A DNA stretch of 64,000 nucleotides from Vreelandella massiliensis (GCF_900155385.1 NZ_LT699745.1:1891561-1955560); one strand, 5' to 3'; counted from the first letter of the stretch, positions 51,638 through 62,849 are shown. Notes: generated by a model from the sequence alone, not told the origin. Program-made: numbers and translations.

Positions 51638-53419
51638 GTGGCTTCTTCTTCGACAAACAGCTTTCAAGCGCTGGTGCGCCTTTTGCGTTACGCCAAAGGC
51701 TATCGGCGCCAAATTATCACCGCCACCCTCTGCTCCATCATCAACAAACTGTTTGATATCGCCCCAGAGATATTGATCGGGGTGGCGATCGACGTGGTCG
51801 TGAATCAAGAGCAGAGCTTTGTCGCGTGCCTCGGTTTCGAGACCCCGCAGGAGCAGATCAGCATCCTCGCCGTGCTGACCTTCTTTATCTGGGCGGGGGA
51901 GTCGCTGTTTGAGTACCTCTTCCAAGTCTTGTGGCGCAACCTGGCGCAGCGGCTGCAGGCCAATATGCGTCAAGACGCCTATGAGCATGCCCAGCGGCTG
52001 GATATGGCGTTCTTTGAAGCCAAAAGCTCCGGCCAGCTGGTGGCCACGATGAACGATGACGTCAACCAGCTGGAGCGCTTTCTGGACGGCGGCGCCAACG
52101 CCCTGATTCAGGTCGGTGTGACCGTGTTGGCGGTGGGTGCGGTCTTTTTTGTGCTGTCGCCGCTGATTGCGCTGCTCGCTTTTACCCCGATCCCGCTGAT
52201 TATCTGGGGCGCGTTCTTCTTTCAGCGCAAAGCCGGCCCGCTGTATAACGACGTGCGCGAAAAGGTGGGCGATCTCTCCAGTCGGCTTTCCAACAACCTA
52301 AGCGGTATCGCCACGATCAAAAGCTTCACCAGCGAAGCGCGCGAAGCCGAGCGCTTGCGCGACGCGAGCGAAGCGTATGTTGAGGCCAACCGGCGCGCCA
52401 TCAAGGTCAGCTCGGCGTTTATTCCCGTGATTCGCATGGCGATTCTGGCCGGCTTTCTCGCGACTTTCACGGTCGGCGGCATGATGGCGCTCAACGGCAA
52501 CCTGAACGTGGGTGCTTACGGGGTGCTGGTCTTTTTGACCCAGCGTTTGCTCTGGCCGCTAACCGGCCTCGCCCAGGTGATTGATCTGTTCGAGCGCGCG
52601 ATGGCGAGCACCCGGCGGATTCTCGATCTGCTCGAAGAGCCGATCAAGGTGAAAGAGACAAGCGACCAGCCGTTGGCCACCCCGGTGCGCGGTGAGGTGA
52701 CTTTCGACGCCGTGAGCTTTCACTACGCGTCGAGCGAGGTCGGTGTCGACGGTATCAACTTGCACGTCCCCGCCGGTAACACCCTGGCGCTGGTGGGCGC
52801 GACGGGCTCGGGCAAGTCAACCCTGGTCAAACTGCTGCTGCGCTTTTACGACCCGGAAAGCGGGCGCGTGCTGATCGACGGGCAGCCGATTAACGCGGTG
52901 AGCCTTCAGTCGCTGCGCCAGGCCATTGGGCTGGTGAGCCAGGATGTTTATCTGTTCGAGGGCAGCATCCGCGACAATATCGCTTACGGTAAGCCCGATG
53001 CCGACGACGCCGCGATCATCGACGCGGCCAAAACGGCCGAGGCGTGGAGTTTTATCGACACGCTACCGCAAGGGCTCGATACCCCCGTGGGCGAGCGCGG
53101 CGTGCGCCTCTCCGGCGGCCAGCGACAGCGGCTGTCGCTGGCGCGGGCGCTGCTAAAGGACCCGCCGATTCTGGTGCTTGACGAGGCCACAAGCGCCGTG
53201 GATAACGAGACCGAAGCCGCCATTCAGCGCTCGCTCAAGCGTATCGCCCACGGGCGCACGGTGCTGATGATCGCCCACCGCCTCTCAACGATTGTGCACG
53301 CCGATGAGATCGTGGTGATCGAAAAAGGCCAAGTGACCGAGCGCGGCACTCACGACGATCTGCTGGACGCTAACGGGCACTACGCCGCTCAGTGGCGCGT
53401 GCAAACTGGCGCGGTATAG
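51638..53419 (+). CDS. ABC exporter, fused membrane and ATPase domains
   Basis: 593 residues from a GTG at 51638 (AGGAACCCCT upstream). The membrane domain spans about residues 20-315 with six segments. The ATPase domain has Walker A VGATGSGKSTLVKLLLRFY, signature LSGGQRQRLSLARAL and Walker B PPILVLDEATSAVDNETE. It is of the MsbA/BmrA exporter group. Lipid, drug or peptide export is possible, and the sequence does not tell which. It is a single gene with a REP-like element upstream and a DUF533 gene downstream. Confidence 0.92.
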   Translation: MASSSTNSFQALVRLLRYAKGYRRQIITATLCSIINKLFDIAPEILIGVAIDVVVNQEQSFVACLGFETPQEQISILAVLTFFIWAGESLFEYLFQVLWRNLAQRLQANMRQDAYEHAQRLDMAFFEAKSSGQLVATMNDDVNQLERFLDGGANALIQVGVTVLAVGAVFFVLSPLIALLAFTPIPLIIWGAFFFQRKAGPLYNDVREKVGDLSSRLSNNLSGIATIKSFTSEAREAERLRDASEAYVEANRRAIKVSSAFIPVIRMAILAGFLATFTVGGMMALNGNLNVGAYGVLVFLTQRLLWPLTGLAQVIDLFERAMASTRRILDLLEEPIKVKETSDQPLATPVRGEVTFDAVSFHYASSEVGVDGINLHVPAGNTLALVGATGSGKSTLVKLLLRFYDPESGRVLIDGQPINAVSLQSLRQAIGLVSQDVYLFEGSIRDNIAYGKPDADDAAIIDAAKTAEAWSFIDTLPQGLDTPVGERGVRLSGGQRQRLSLARALLKDPPILVLDEATSAVDNETEAAIQRSLKRIAHGRTVLMIAHRLSTIVHADEIVVIEKGQVTERGTHDDLLDANGHYAAQWRVQTGAV

Positions 53420-53522
53420 CCGCCACGACAAACGCTTGTATGCGCGGGAGTTGCGCCGCATAGTATTTGCGTTCCACAGTGGCGGCGTCGTGTAGCGCTC
53501 AGAAAGAGAGGGGAGGCCCGTA

Positions 53523-54275
53523 ATGAACGCAAGCAAGATTCTTCAGCAGTTAATGCAGCAGGCCGGCGGTGGTCAAAAGGGCAGCGGTGTCGACGTCCAA
53601 GGGATGCTGAACGGCCTCTCAAAGCAGTTTGGCGGCGGCGGTGGCGATGAGCCCCGTCGCGAGCGTCAAGAAAAGCCCAGTGGCGGTAACAGCGGGTTGG
53701 ATATGAAAAGCCTGCTTGGCGGCGGCGCCATGGGGCTGCTGGTGGGCTCCAAGCGAGGGCGAAAACTGGGCGGCAAGGCGCTGAAGTACGGCGCGATTGC
53801 TGGCGTGGGGGTGCTGGCGTGGAAGGCGTGGCAACGCTCGCAGCAAGGCGCTCAAGAAAACGCCCCGCAAGGGCAGGGCGCCTCCGAGGGCGAGCGCGTT
53901 GAGGTGCTGGAAGGCGAGTTTCAGGAGCGGCGCAGCCTTGAGCTTCTGCAGGCGATGATCATGGCCGCCTGCGCCGATGGTCATATCGACGAGCAGGAGC
54001 AGGCGCTGATTACCCAGCAAATCGACGCGCTGGGTGCCGATCAGGAGATGCACCGCTGGGTCGAGCAGCAGCTACAAGCGCCGCTGGATGCGCAAGCGCT
54101 GGCGCGCGAGGCGGATTCGCCCCAGGCGGCCCGCGAGATGTACTTGGTCAGCGTGGCGGTGATCGATGAACAGAACCCCATGGAGCGCGCCTGGTTGGAT
54201 CAGTTGGCCCATGCCCTGCAGCTACCGGCGCATGTGGCGACTGAACTGGAGCGCCAAGCGCGAGAAGCCAACTGA
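53523..54275 (+). CDS. DUF533/TerB-like inner-membrane-associated protein (YebE-like)
   Basis: 250 residues. The N-terminal 60 residues are Gly/Gln-rich; a hydrophobic segment LLGGGAMGLLVGSKRGRKLG, and then KYGAIAGVGVLAWKAW, resembles the YebE family (PF04391). The C-terminal 130 residues form a TerB-like helical domain (ELLQAMIMAACADGHIDEQE). E. coli YebE is regulated by envelope stress, but its function is unknown. The stop overlaps the pgpA start by one base, suggesting co-translation. Confidence 0.88.
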   Translation: MNASKILQQLMQQAGGGQKGSGVDVQGMLNGLSKQFGGGGGDEPRRERQEKPSGGNSGLDMKSLLGGGAMGLLVGSKRGRKLGGKALKYGAIAGVGVLAWKAWQRSQQGAQENAPQGQGASEGERVEVLEGEFQERRSLELLQAMIMAACADGHIDEQEQALITQQIDALGADQEMHRWVEQQLQAPLDAQALAREADSPQAAREMYLVSVAVIDEQNPMERAWLDQLAHALQLPAHVATELERQAREAN

Positions 54276-54763
54276 TGGTAGAGACGCTGAATCTTTGGCT
54301 TGCCCTGGGGTTGGGCACTGGCCTCTCGCCCATCGCCCCGGGCACGGTGGGGTCGTTGTTGGGTGTGCCCGTGGCGTGGTGGCTGCTGGGGCGGCCGCTT
54401 TCGCGGCAGGCGTGGGTCATCGCGCTGCTGTTAGTGCTGGCCGTGCCGGTATGCCACTTCGCATCACTGCAGTTTGCCGGCAGTGACCATGGTGGCATCG
54501 TGGCCGACGAAATTGTCGCCTTTCCGCTGGCCGTTATCGGCCTGCGGGCGCTGCGCCATCCGTTGGGTATGGCGCTGGCGTTCGCGGTGTACCGCGTCTT
54601 TGATGGGTTAAAGCCGCCGCCGATTCACCTGGCGGAGCGTGTCAGCGGCGGTTTCGGCATTGTGCTGGATGATACCGTCGCGGCCATCGCGACGTGGCTG
54701 GTGGTGGCGGCGGGGCTTTTTGTCTGGCAGCGCTATCGGGCACGGGGCTCTGGCGCGATTTAG
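54275..54763 (+). CDS. pgpA: Phosphatidylglycerophosphatase A
   Basis: 162 residues, the standard length. Family blocks are GTGLSPIAPGTVGSLLG, DHGGIVADEIVAFPLA, and FDGLKPPPIHLAERVSGGFGIVLDD, with the acidic residues thought to bind metal. It removes phosphate from phosphatidylglycerophosphate to give phosphatidylglycerol. In many gammaproteobacteria pgpA follows thiL; here it follows the DUF533 gene. The stop overlaps the convergent msrA stop by four bases. Confidence 0.95.
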   Translation: MVETLNLWLALGLGTGLSPIAPGTVGSLLGVPVAWWLLGRPLSRQAWVIALLLVLAVPVCHFASLQFAGSDHGGIVADEIVAFPLAVIGLRALRHPLGMALAFAVYRVFDGLKPPPIHLAERVSGGFGIVLDDTVAAIATWLVVAAGLFVWQRYRARGSGAI

Positions 54764-55392
54764 AACGTTGGGCCGCCCGCTTCCTCTCCCCACACCTCTT
54801 CGAGGCGGTCATCGCGGCCGCAGCTAAAGCGGTAGAACTTGTAGCGGACGGGATTTTTCTCGTAGTAGTTCTGGTGGTAGGTCTCGGCTTCCCAGAACGT
54901 ATCGGCGGGAACAATCTCGGTGGCGATATCGCGCTCAAAGCGCGCTTCCAATTCGGCCTTGCTCTCTTCGGCCAGTTCGCGCTGCTGCTCGTTACGGTAG
55001 AAGATCGCCGAGCGGTACTGGCTGCCGACATCGCAAAACTGCCGGCCTTCGGCAAAGGGATCGATATTGCGCCAAAAAATCTCCAGAAGCTGCGCGTAGC
55101 TGATCACGTCGGGGTCGTATTCCACTTTCACCGCTTCGGCGTGGCCCGTATCGCCGGCGGTGATCGCTTCGTAGCTAGGGTTTTCCAGTTCGCCACCGAT
55201 GTAGCCTGAGGTAGTCGCGCTGACACCGGGCTGGCGGTCGTAGGGCGGCTCCATGCACCAGAAACAGCCGCCGGCGAAAATAGCGTGGGCGGTGGCGTCG
55301 GCACGGGTGTCGGCGGCAAGCGGGGCGCTTAGGCTTCCCACCGCGGCAAAAAGCATCAGGGTCAGGGGGCGAAAACCTGTCGAAAGCGACAT
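54760..55392 (-). CDS. msrA: Peptide methionine-S-sulfoxide reductase MsrA, probably exported
   Basis: 210 residues from ATG 55392, which has GGAG six bases upstream; a GTG two codons earlier has no ribosome site. Residues 1-29 look like a signal peptide (LTLMLFAAVGSLSAPLAADT), so the enzyme probably acts in the periplasm. The active motif is GGCFWCME; the second Cys of the motif and a C-terminal RFSCGRDD Cys may recycle it. It repairs S-methionine sulfoxide in envelope proteins. Its ribosome site lies within one arm of an inverted repeat. Confidence 0.94.
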   Translation of the reverse strand: MSLSTGFRPLTLMLFAAVGSLSAPLAADTRADATAHAIFAGGCFWCMEPPYDRQPGVSATTSGYIGGELENPSYEAITAGDTGHAEAVKVEYDPDVISYAQLLEIFWRNIDPFAEGRQFCDVGSQYRSAIFYRNEQQRELAEESKAELEARFERDIATEIVPADTFWEAETYHQNYYEKNPVRYKFYRFSCGRDDRLEEVWGEEAGGPTF

Positions 55393-55441
55393 AAACACTC
55401 CACGTAGGGTTTGGGTGAAAACGGTCTCCCATGGAGTGTTT
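55393..55441 (-). promoter_or_regulatory. Inverted repeat that can hide the msrA ribosome site
   Basis: AAACACTCCA (55393-55402) and TGGAGTGTTT (55432-55441) are perfect 10-base complements with 29 bases between. The msrA Shine-Dalgarno GGAG is the complement of 55398-55401, within the first arm. If the transcript begins upstream of 55441, the hairpin would close the site. Confidence 0.5.
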
Positions 55442-55532
55442 TATCGCTGACAGGTTCCCTTTTTCTGTGCTGTTTCTATATAAAGATAAGGTTATGTAGA
55501 AGTTGTGTAGGGCGATGCGGGCATGTGCAGAT

Positions 55533-56441
55533 TCACGCCAAGCGCGAGGGCCACACTTCGTCTAAGGTGCTGAGCGCGGCGTGCAGCGTCGGTTCACTCT
55601 CGCGCCCGCGCTGCCAGATAAAGCTGAGCGCACAGGGCAGGCGCACATCGCCTGCGACCGCAAGCCCGCTCTCCTGACGCTCGGTCATGGCGAGCGCGTC
55701 CCGAGCGAGACTCAAGCCCACCCCCGCGCGCACTAAATCAAGCATGCAGGCCTCTTGATCGACCTGGGCGACGCGGTTGGGCGTGGCGCCGCTTGCGGCA
55801 AGTGCTTTATTAAGCAGCCGATGGTGAACCGACACCTCGGGGGTGACGATCCACGGCAGCGCCGCTAGGGTTTCCCAGCGGGTATCGATCAGCCGCGACT
55901 CCCAGCCGGGCGGAGCCACCACGTGGTAGTGAAAGTGGGTGAGTTCGCGAAAGGCAAGCGTGGGGTGCTGTGGGCCGGGGCCTTCACCGGGCGGAGCGAG
56001 ATAGAACCCCACGTCGAGTTCGCCTTGCTCAACGCGCTCGCCCACGCTGCCGCTCATGCCGTGGTGAAGCTCGGTCTCCAACTGCGGTGCGCCTTGCATC
56101 AAACGGCGCAGGAAAGCGCCCAGGCGAATAAACTCTGGGTCGACGATGGTGCCGATCTTGAGCTTCCCGCGCACGGTGATATGCAGCGCGCTCGCGGTTT
56201 GCTCGAAGGCTTGAGCGCTGGCGAGGGCTTTTTCCGCCGCCGGCAGGAGTGCATGGCCGTCTGGGGTTAGCGCAAGCCCCTGAGGACGGCGGTGAAAAAG
56301 CGTTAACCCCAGACGCTGCTGGAGCTGCTTCAACTTTAGGCTGACGGCGGGCTGCGTCAGGTGCAGCTGCGCCGCCGCCCGTGAGACGCTACCCGTTCTT
56401 GCCACGGCCACAAACGCCCGCAGCATCGCATACTCTTGCAA
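55533..56441 (-). CDS. LysR-family transcriptional regulator
   Basis: 302 residues. The N-terminal HTH (LRAFVAVARTGSVSRAAAQL, then TQPAVSLKLKQLQQRLGLTLF) and a C-terminal co-inducer domain are typical. It is divergent from the mmsA-like gene with 139 bp between, the classical arrangement for control of the neighbouring operon. By analogy to the LysR regulators of 3-hydroxypropionate genes in Pseudomonas denitrificans it may respond to 3-hydroxypropionate or a related acid; this is inference. Confidence 0.9.
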   Translation of the reverse strand: MQEYAMLRAFVAVARTGSVSRAAAQLHLTQPAVSLKLKQLQQRLGLTLFHRRPQGLALTPDGHALLPAAEKALASAQAFEQTASALHITVRGKLKIGTIVDPEFIRLGAFLRRLMQGAPQLETELHHGMSGSVGERVEQGELDVGFYLAPPGEGPGPQHPTLAFRELTHFHYHVVAPPGWESRLIDTRWETLAALPWIVTPEVSVHHRLLNKALAASGATPNRVAQVDQEACMLDLVRAGVGLSLARDALAMTERQESGLAVAGDVRLPCALSFIWQRGRESEPTLHAALSTLDEVWPSRLA

Positions 56442-56580
56442 AGGGGAGCTCCTTTTGCCGGCGTGATATTTTAAAATCTTATATCGTGGTTAAAAAAGAC
56501 TCAATTGATTCGCCCTTAAAGCGCGCTAATCTAGCGCTAAACCTAGTCCAACTTTTATTCTTCTTATAAAGGGTGCTCCT
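56442..56580. promoter_or_regulatory. Divergent lysR-mmsA promoter region
   Basis: AT-rich gap between the divergent genes. The stretch GATATTTTAAAATC near 56465-56478 is a short imperfect palindrome with AT-rich arms, suitable as a LysR box (T-N11-A type). No single -10/-35 pair stands out. AAAGGGTGCTCCT before 56581 supplies the mmsA ribosome site. Confidence 0.4.
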
Positions 56581-58104
<1,524 letters not shown>

Positions 58105-58125
58105 GGCTGGCCGGGAGAGCATGCC

Positions 58126-59778
58126 ATGGTGGAACACACATTTGACTACATTATTGTCGGGGCAGGCACCGCGGGGTGCCTGCTGGCTAACCGCCTAAGC
58201 GCCGACCCGGCCAACCGGGTGCTGCTGATCGAGGCGGGCGGGCGCGATAACTACCACTGGATTCATATTCCGGTGGGGTATCTCTACTGCATCAACAACC
58301 CGCGCACCGATTGGCGCTTTCGCACCGAGCCGGATCAAGGCCTCAATGGCCGCTCGCTTATCTATCCGCGCGGCAAGACATTGGGTGGCTGTTCCAGCAT
58401 CAACGGCATGCTCTACCTGCGCGGTCAGGCGCGTGACTACGATCAATGGGCCGAGATGACCGGCGATGACGCCTGGCGCTGGGAGAACTGCCTGCCCGAC
58501 TTTATGAAGCACGAAGACCACTACCGGCTGGATGCGGATGGCGACGGGGATGAGGAGCACCGTCGCTACCACGGCCATGGCGGTGAGTGGCGCATAGAGA
58601 AGCAGCGCTTGAGCTGGAAAGTGCTGGACGATTTCGCCGAGGCGGCGGTGCAGGCGGGTATCCCGCGCACCGAGGACTTCAACCGTGGCGATAACGAAGG
58701 GGTTAACTATTTTGAGGTGAACCAGCGCAGCGGTTGGCGCTGGAATACCTCCAAAGCGTTCTTAAGGCCCGCGAAAAAGCGCCAGAACTTGACCGTCTGG
58801 CACTCGACGCACGTGAATCGGCTGCTGTTTGAACAAGAAAACGGCACGCCGCGCTGCGTGGGGGCTGAGCTTTTGCGCGGCGGTGAAACGCTGACCGTAA
58901 GCGCCGATAAAGAGCTTGTGCTGAGCGCGGGCGCGGTCGGCTCACCCCAGATTTTGCAACTCTCCGGCATTGGCCCCGCCGACTTGTTGGCCCAACACGG
59001 GATCGACCTGGTGGCGGAGTTACCGGGGGTGGGGGAGAACCTGCAGGATCACCTGCAAATTCGCTCGGTGTATAAGGTGAAGGGCGCCAAAACGCTCAAC
59101 ACCATGGCCGGCTCGCTTATCGGTAAAGCCAAAATTGGGCTTGAGTATGTATTAAAACGCAGAGGCCCAATGAGCATGGCGCCGTCGCAGCTGTGTATCT
59201 TTACCCGCAGCTCGGAGGAGTACGAGCACGCCAACATCGAGTATCACGTGCAGCCGTTGAGCCTGGATGCGTTCGGCCAGCCGCTGCACGCCTTCCCGGC
59301 GATTACCGCGAGCGTGTGTAACTTAAACCCCACTAGCCGCGGCACGGTGCGGATCAAAAGCCGCGACCCTAAAGCGGCACCCGCCATCGCGCCTAACTAT
59401 TTAAGTACGCCGGAGGATCGCAAAGTGGCAGCGGATTCGCTGCGCGTTACGCGAAAGATTGCCGAACAGGCGGCTTTTGCCCAGTACGACCCGGAAGAGT
59501 TCAAGCCGGGACTTGAGTACCAAACCGACGATGAGCTGGCGAAACTTGCTGGCGATATCGGCACCACGATTTTTCATCCCGTGGGGACTACCAAAATGGG
59601 GCCGAGCGATGACCCGATGGCGGTGGTGGATTCCCGCCTCAACGTGCATGGGGTCAAGGGCTTGCGCGTCGTGGATGCGGGCATCATGCCCACGATCACC
59701 AGTGGCAACACCAACTCGCCCACGTTGATGATCGCTGAGAAGGCGGCGGGATGGATGTTGAGAGCGTCATCCTCCTGA
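58126..59778 (+). CDS. GMC-family FAD oxidoreductase, probable 3-hydroxypropionate dehydrogenase
   Basis: 550 residues. The N-terminal FAD-binding loop is [20 protein letters not shown], followed by a GMC signature [20 protein letters not shown] and the second signature [16 protein letters not shown]. The C-terminal active-site region [10 protein letters not shown] supplies the catalytic His, and [15 protein letters not shown] the end. Such genes are often named choline dehydrogenase, but pairing with mmsA and a LysR gene matches hpdH (Pseudomonas denitrificans) and dddA (Halomonas HTNK1), which oxidise 3-hydroxypropionate. Substrate is therefore inferred from context, and choline or another alcohol remains possible. 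Confidence 0.88.
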   Translation: MVEHTFDYIIVGAGTAGCLLANRLSADPANRVLLIEAGGRDNYHWIHIPVGYLYCINNPRTDWRFRTEPDQGLNGRSLIYPRGKTLGGCSSINGMLYLRGQARDYDQWAEMTGDDAWRWENCLPDFMKHEDHYRLDADGDGDEEHRRYHGHGGEWRIEKQRLSWKVLDDFAEAAVQAGIPRTEDFNRGDNEGVNYFEVNQRSGWRWNTSKAFLRPAKKRQNLTVWHSTHVNRLLFEQENGTPRCVGAELLRGGETLTVSADKELVLSAGAVGSPQILQLSGIGPADLLAQHGIDLVAELPGVGENLQDHLQIRSVYKVKGAKTLNTMAGSLIGKAKIGLEYVLKRRGPMSMAPSQLCIFTRSSEEYEHANIEYHVQPLSLDAFGQPLHAFPAITASVCNLNPTSRGTVRIKSRDPKAAPAIAPNYLSTPEDRKVAADSLRVTRKIAEQAAFAQYDPEEFKPGLEYQTDDELAKLAGDIGTTIFHPVGTTKMGPSDDPMAVVDSRLNVHGVKGLRVVDAGIMPTITSGNTNSPTLMIAEKAAGWMLRASSS

Positions 59779-59798
59779 CATTTTTTTAACGTAGCGTA

Positions 59799-59966
59799 TT
59801 GACGTGCGCAGATCATAAGCGCATGATGCGTGCAGTTGGTTAGCAAGTCGAACGTTGTCAGCAGTATCAAAGCGCTTAGCGTTGAGTCTGGTGAAAGTTT
59901 CTTGTTCTACCCACTGCAACTCGGGTATTTCCCGGCTCTAAATACGCTTAATCGAGGATTTCGATC
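59799..59966 (+). promoter_or_regulatory. Promoter and long leader of the cold-shock gene
   Basis: TTGACG at 59799-59804 and CATGAT at 59822-59827 form a possible -35/-10 pair with 17-base spacing. A start near 59834 would give a leader of about 130 bases, as is usual for cspA-type thermosensing mRNAs. The ribosome site is CGAGGATT. The promoter is an estimate. Confidence 0.45.
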
Positions 59967-60173
59967 ATGGCAACTGGTACTGTAAAGTGGTTCAACGACA
60001 CTAAAGGCTTCGGCTTCATTTCTCCGGACGACAACGGCGACGACCTGTTCGCGCACTTCTCCGAGATTCAAGCTGACGGCTTCAAGACTCTGCAAGACGG
60101 CCAGAAGGTTTCCTTCGACGTCACTCAGGGTAAAAAAGGCCTTCAGGCTTCTAACATCAAGGTTCTAGGTTAA
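59967..60173 (+). CDS. Cold-shock domain protein (CspA-like)
   Basis: 68 residues. Both RNA-binding motifs are intact: [10 protein letters not shown] (RNP1) and DLFAHF (RNP2), with [10 protein letters not shown] at the start. It is a small single-domain RNA chaperone of the usual length. A rightward terminator follows at 60223. It is monocistronic. Confidence 0.96.
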   Translation: MATGTVKWFNDTKGFGFISPDDNGDDLFAHFSEIQADGFKTLQDGQKVSFDVTQGKKGLQASNIKVLG

Positions 60174-60220
60174 TTCCTAACGACCGATGGATGTTAGCGA
60201 CCGGCTAAACACCGGTTAGC

Positions 60221-60250
60221 AGAAAACCCCGCCAATCGCGGGGTTTTTTG
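60221..60250 (+). terminator. Rho-independent terminator of the cold-shock gene
   Basis: AAAACCCCGC (60223-60232) pairs with GCGGGGTTTT (60238-60247) around a five-base loop and is followed by TTG. It is 50 bases past the stop. Confidence 0.92.
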
Positions 60251-60340
60251 CGTTTTTGGGTTTGTAGAGTGGGTGGCGAAAGGGTCGCTGTCAGTGTTGC
60301 TTTGCGCTAGGGTAGCGTTTTTTATTTTTAAGGAAGACGT

Positions 60341-61009
60341 ATGAGTGAATCGGGCGAATTGATTATTGAACCGAAAAGTGGCCAACCGGCAAACGCCTGC
60401 GTGTTTATTCTTCACGGCCTAGGCGCCGACGGTCACGACTTTGAGCCGCTCGTGCCGGCGATTTCTCTGCCAGAGAGCGCTAACGTACGCTTTATTATGC
60501 CCCATGCGCCGCGCTTGCCGGTGACCATCAATGGCGGGATGGTAATGCCAGCCTGGTACGATATTTTGGCAATGGATTTAGGGCGCCGAGTGGATGAGGT
60601 GCAGCTGAAAAAATCCGCCCAGCGCATTCAGGCACTGATAGAAGAGCAGATCGACCAGGGCATTGATAGCCGCCGGATTATCATCGCGGGCTTCTCTCAG
60701 GGTGGCGCTGTCGCCTACCACGCGACACTCTCTTTTGCACAGCCGCTCGGCGGGCTGCTGGCGATGTCGACCTACTTCGCTACCGCCGACAGTATCGAGC
60801 TTGCCGAGGCGAATCGCTCGATTCCCATTGAAGTGCATCACGGCAACTTTGACCCTATCGTGCCGGAAAGCCTGGGGCGCGCCGGGTTTGATAAGGTCAA
60901 GGCGCTCGGCTACCCCGCCAATTATCGCCAATACCCCATGGCGCATGCGCTCTGCCCGCAGCAAGTGCAAGATATTGGTAAGTGGTTAAGCGAGCGTTTG
61001 GCGACGTAG
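60341..61009 (+). CDS. Alpha/beta-hydrolase carboxylesterase (phospholipase/carboxylesterase family)
   Basis: 222 residues; AAGGAAGACGT precedes the ATG. Oxyanion segment ILHGLGADGHDF, nucleophile elbow GFSQGGAVAYH (Ser), acid NFDPIVP (Asp) and His in PMAHALCPQQ form the triad in the acyl-protein thioesterase/carboxylesterase family. It hydrolyses short acyl esters in the cytoplasm; the physiological substrate is not evident. It has its own AT-rich upstream region. Confidence 0.92.
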   Translation: MSESGELIIEPKSGQPANACVFILHGLGADGHDFEPLVPAISLPESANVRFIMPHAPRLPVTINGGMVMPAWYDILAMDLGRRVDEVQLKKSAQRIQALIEEQIDQGIDSRRIIIAGFSQGGAVAYHATLSFAQPLGGLLAMSTYFATADSIELAEANRSIPIEVHHGNFDPIVPESLGRAGFDKVKALGYPANYRQYPMAHALCPQQVQDIGKWLSERLAT

Positions 61010-61090
61010 GCCTCGCCCAAGGTCGTCTCGACAGCGCTGAGGCGACCGGGCAAACTGCCCCAAGATTTCGGTTTGCCGTAAGGAAATGCC

Positions 61091-62293
61091 ATGAGCCACA
61101 CCCCTTTTGTTAACCTTCCCGATGCGCAGGGCTACTTTGGCCGTTATGGGGGGCAGCACATTCCGCCCGAGTTAAAAGCGGTCATGGATGAGATCGATAC
61201 CGCCTACGAAAAGATTCGCCAACGCGACGATTTCCAGCAGGAACTGGCCGAGCTGTTTGCGGATTATGTCGGGCGCCCAAGCCCCATCTTTCACGCCCGG
61301 CGGCTCTCTTCCAAGCTGGGCGGCGCGCAGATTCACCTCAAGCGCGAAGACCTAAACCACACCGGCGCGCACAAGATCAATCACTGCCTGGGCGAGGCGC
61401 TGCTAGCCAAGTTCATGGGCAAGACCAAGGTGATCGCCGAAACCGGTGCGGGCCAGCACGGTGTTGCCCTGGCTACCGCCTGCGCGCTAGTGGGTATTTC
61501 TTGCGAAATTCACATGGGGCAGGTCGACATCGAGAAAGAGCACCCCAACGTGACCAAGATGAAGATTCTGGGCTGCACGCTCGTTCCCGTCACCCGGGGC
61601 ACGGCAACGCTCAAGGACGCGGTGGACAGCGCTTTCGAGGAGTATCTCAAAGACCCGCAACACTTCATCTATGCCATTGGCTCGGTCGTCGGGCCGCACC
61701 CGTTTCCCAAGATGGTGCGCGACTTTCAGTCGGTCATTGGTCGCGAGTCGCGGGGTCAGTTCCTTGAGCGTCACGGGCGACTTCCCGACCACGTCACCGC
61801 CTGCGTGGGCGGTGGTTCCAACGCGATTGGTATGTTCACCGCTTTTCTCGATGACGCCAGTGTCCATCTGGTAGGCGTGGAGCCGGCGGGTGAGGGGCTC
61901 GATACCCAGCGCCACTCCGCCACGCTGACGCTGGGCAAGCCGGGTGAGATCCACGGCATGGCCTGCTACGTGCTCGAGGATGAAGCCGGTAATCCCATGC
62001 CGGTACACTCGATCGCCTCGGGACTCGACTATCCCGGCGTAGGCCCTCAGCACAGTCACCTCAAGGAGGTCGGTCGCGTTGACTACCAAAGCGCCACCGA
62101 TGCGGAGTGCTTGGAGGCTTTTCTAACGCTTTCGCGGGTCGAAGGAATTATCCCGGCGCTGGAGAGCGCCCACGCCGTGGCCTGGGCCATGCGTGAAGCG
62201 CCTAAATTACCCGCCGATCAGCATATTCTGGTGAATCTCTCCGGCCGCGGCGATAAAGACGCTGACTATGTCGCCGAGTATCTTGGCCTATAG
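61091..62293 (+). CDS. trpB: Tryptophan synthase beta subunit, standing alone
   Basis: 400 residues; AAGGAAATGCC precedes the ATG. The PLP-lysine segment [30 protein letters not shown], the phosphate-binding [12 protein letters not shown] and [12 protein letters not shown] are in order. The enzyme makes tryptophan from indole and serine. No trpA is adjacent. Residues [20 protein letters not shown] differ from the MGAEDV/RQxxNVFRM style of operon TrpB, suggesting a second, divergent copy. An alternative is a lone TrpB working on free indole. A strong hairpin follows the stop. Confidence 0.92.
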   Translation: MSHTPFVNLPDAQGYFGRYGGQHIPPELKAVMDEIDTAYEKIRQRDDFQQELAELFADYVGRPSPIFHARRLSSKLGGAQIHLKREDLNHTGAHKINHCLGEALLAKFMGKTKVIAETGAGQHGVALATACALVGISCEIHMGQVDIEKEHPNVTKMKILGCTLVPVTRGTATLKDAVDSAFEEYLKDPQHFIYAIGSVVGPHPFPKMVRDFQSVIGRESRGQFLERHGRLPDHVTACVGGGSNAIGMFTAFLDDASVHLVGVEPAGEGLDTQRHSATLTLGKPGEIHGMACYVLEDEAGNPMPVHSIASGLDYPGVGPQHSHLKEVGRVDYQSATDAECLEAFLTLSRVEGIIPALESAHAVAWAMREAPKLPADQHILVNLSGRGDKDADYVAEYLGL

Positions 62294-62306
62294 CGAAATC
62301 TGCCTT

Positions 62307-62346
62307 GACGGATAGCGAATCAGGGCTAGCCTCGCTATCCGTCTTT
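62307..62346 (+). terminator. Terminator-like 12-bp inverted repeat after trpB
   Basis: GACGGATAGCGA (62307-62318) and TCGCTATCCGTC (62332-62343) are perfect complements with 13 bases between, followed by TTTCG. The stem probably ends trpB transcription before the tRNA gene. Confidence 0.7.
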
Positions 62347-62368
62347 CGCTATCATATCCGCGCTTTAC

Positions 62369-62445
<77 letters not shown>

Positions 62446-62522
62446 TAAATTCAAAGACTTACCCGCCTTACTACCTTTCCTCGCTGTACTTTTTTTGCCG
62501 GTATCTACAAAGTGTCTACGGC

Positions 62523-62800
62523 TTAGAATTTTGGGCTGTATGTGACGGCTTCATGTCAGATGATCCGGCGCGATGTGTGCGTAACGCATGGTCATTTGAA
62601 TAGGCTGATGCACCAATTTTTTTGCAGCGTTAGCAGGTTCCACCGTTCATCATGAAGTGGCTGGCGAAAGTGTGTCTTAGCACATACGTTCTTTGCCCCT
62701 TGGGTAAGGTAATATCGGCAAACCGAAGACTCGGCTTTCGGTTTAAAAGTTGCGCTAAAAGCGGCCTTGAATGGCGATTTTGTGCTTGAAGATAAACCAA
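62523..62800 (-). pseudogene. Frameshifted C-terminus of a tyrosine recombinase (integrase)
   Basis: Read leftward, one frame gives LPKGQRTYVLRHTFASHFM then MNGG at about 62715-62640, containing the catalytic R and H of the HxxR box. After a shift, HQPIQMTMRYAHIAPDHL follows, containing the catalytic Tyr. After a further shift, HEAVTYSPKF and a stop at 62523-62525 close the gene. This is the P2/phage-type integrase end. At least two frameshifts and loss of the N-terminal two thirds show decay. It lies 78 bases from the tRNA, as integrases usually do. The upstream limit is approximate. Confidence 0.85.
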
Positions 62801-62849
62801 CGTGGTTTATTCTTCACTCTGAAGACGGAATTTAAGGCCGATTTTTCAC

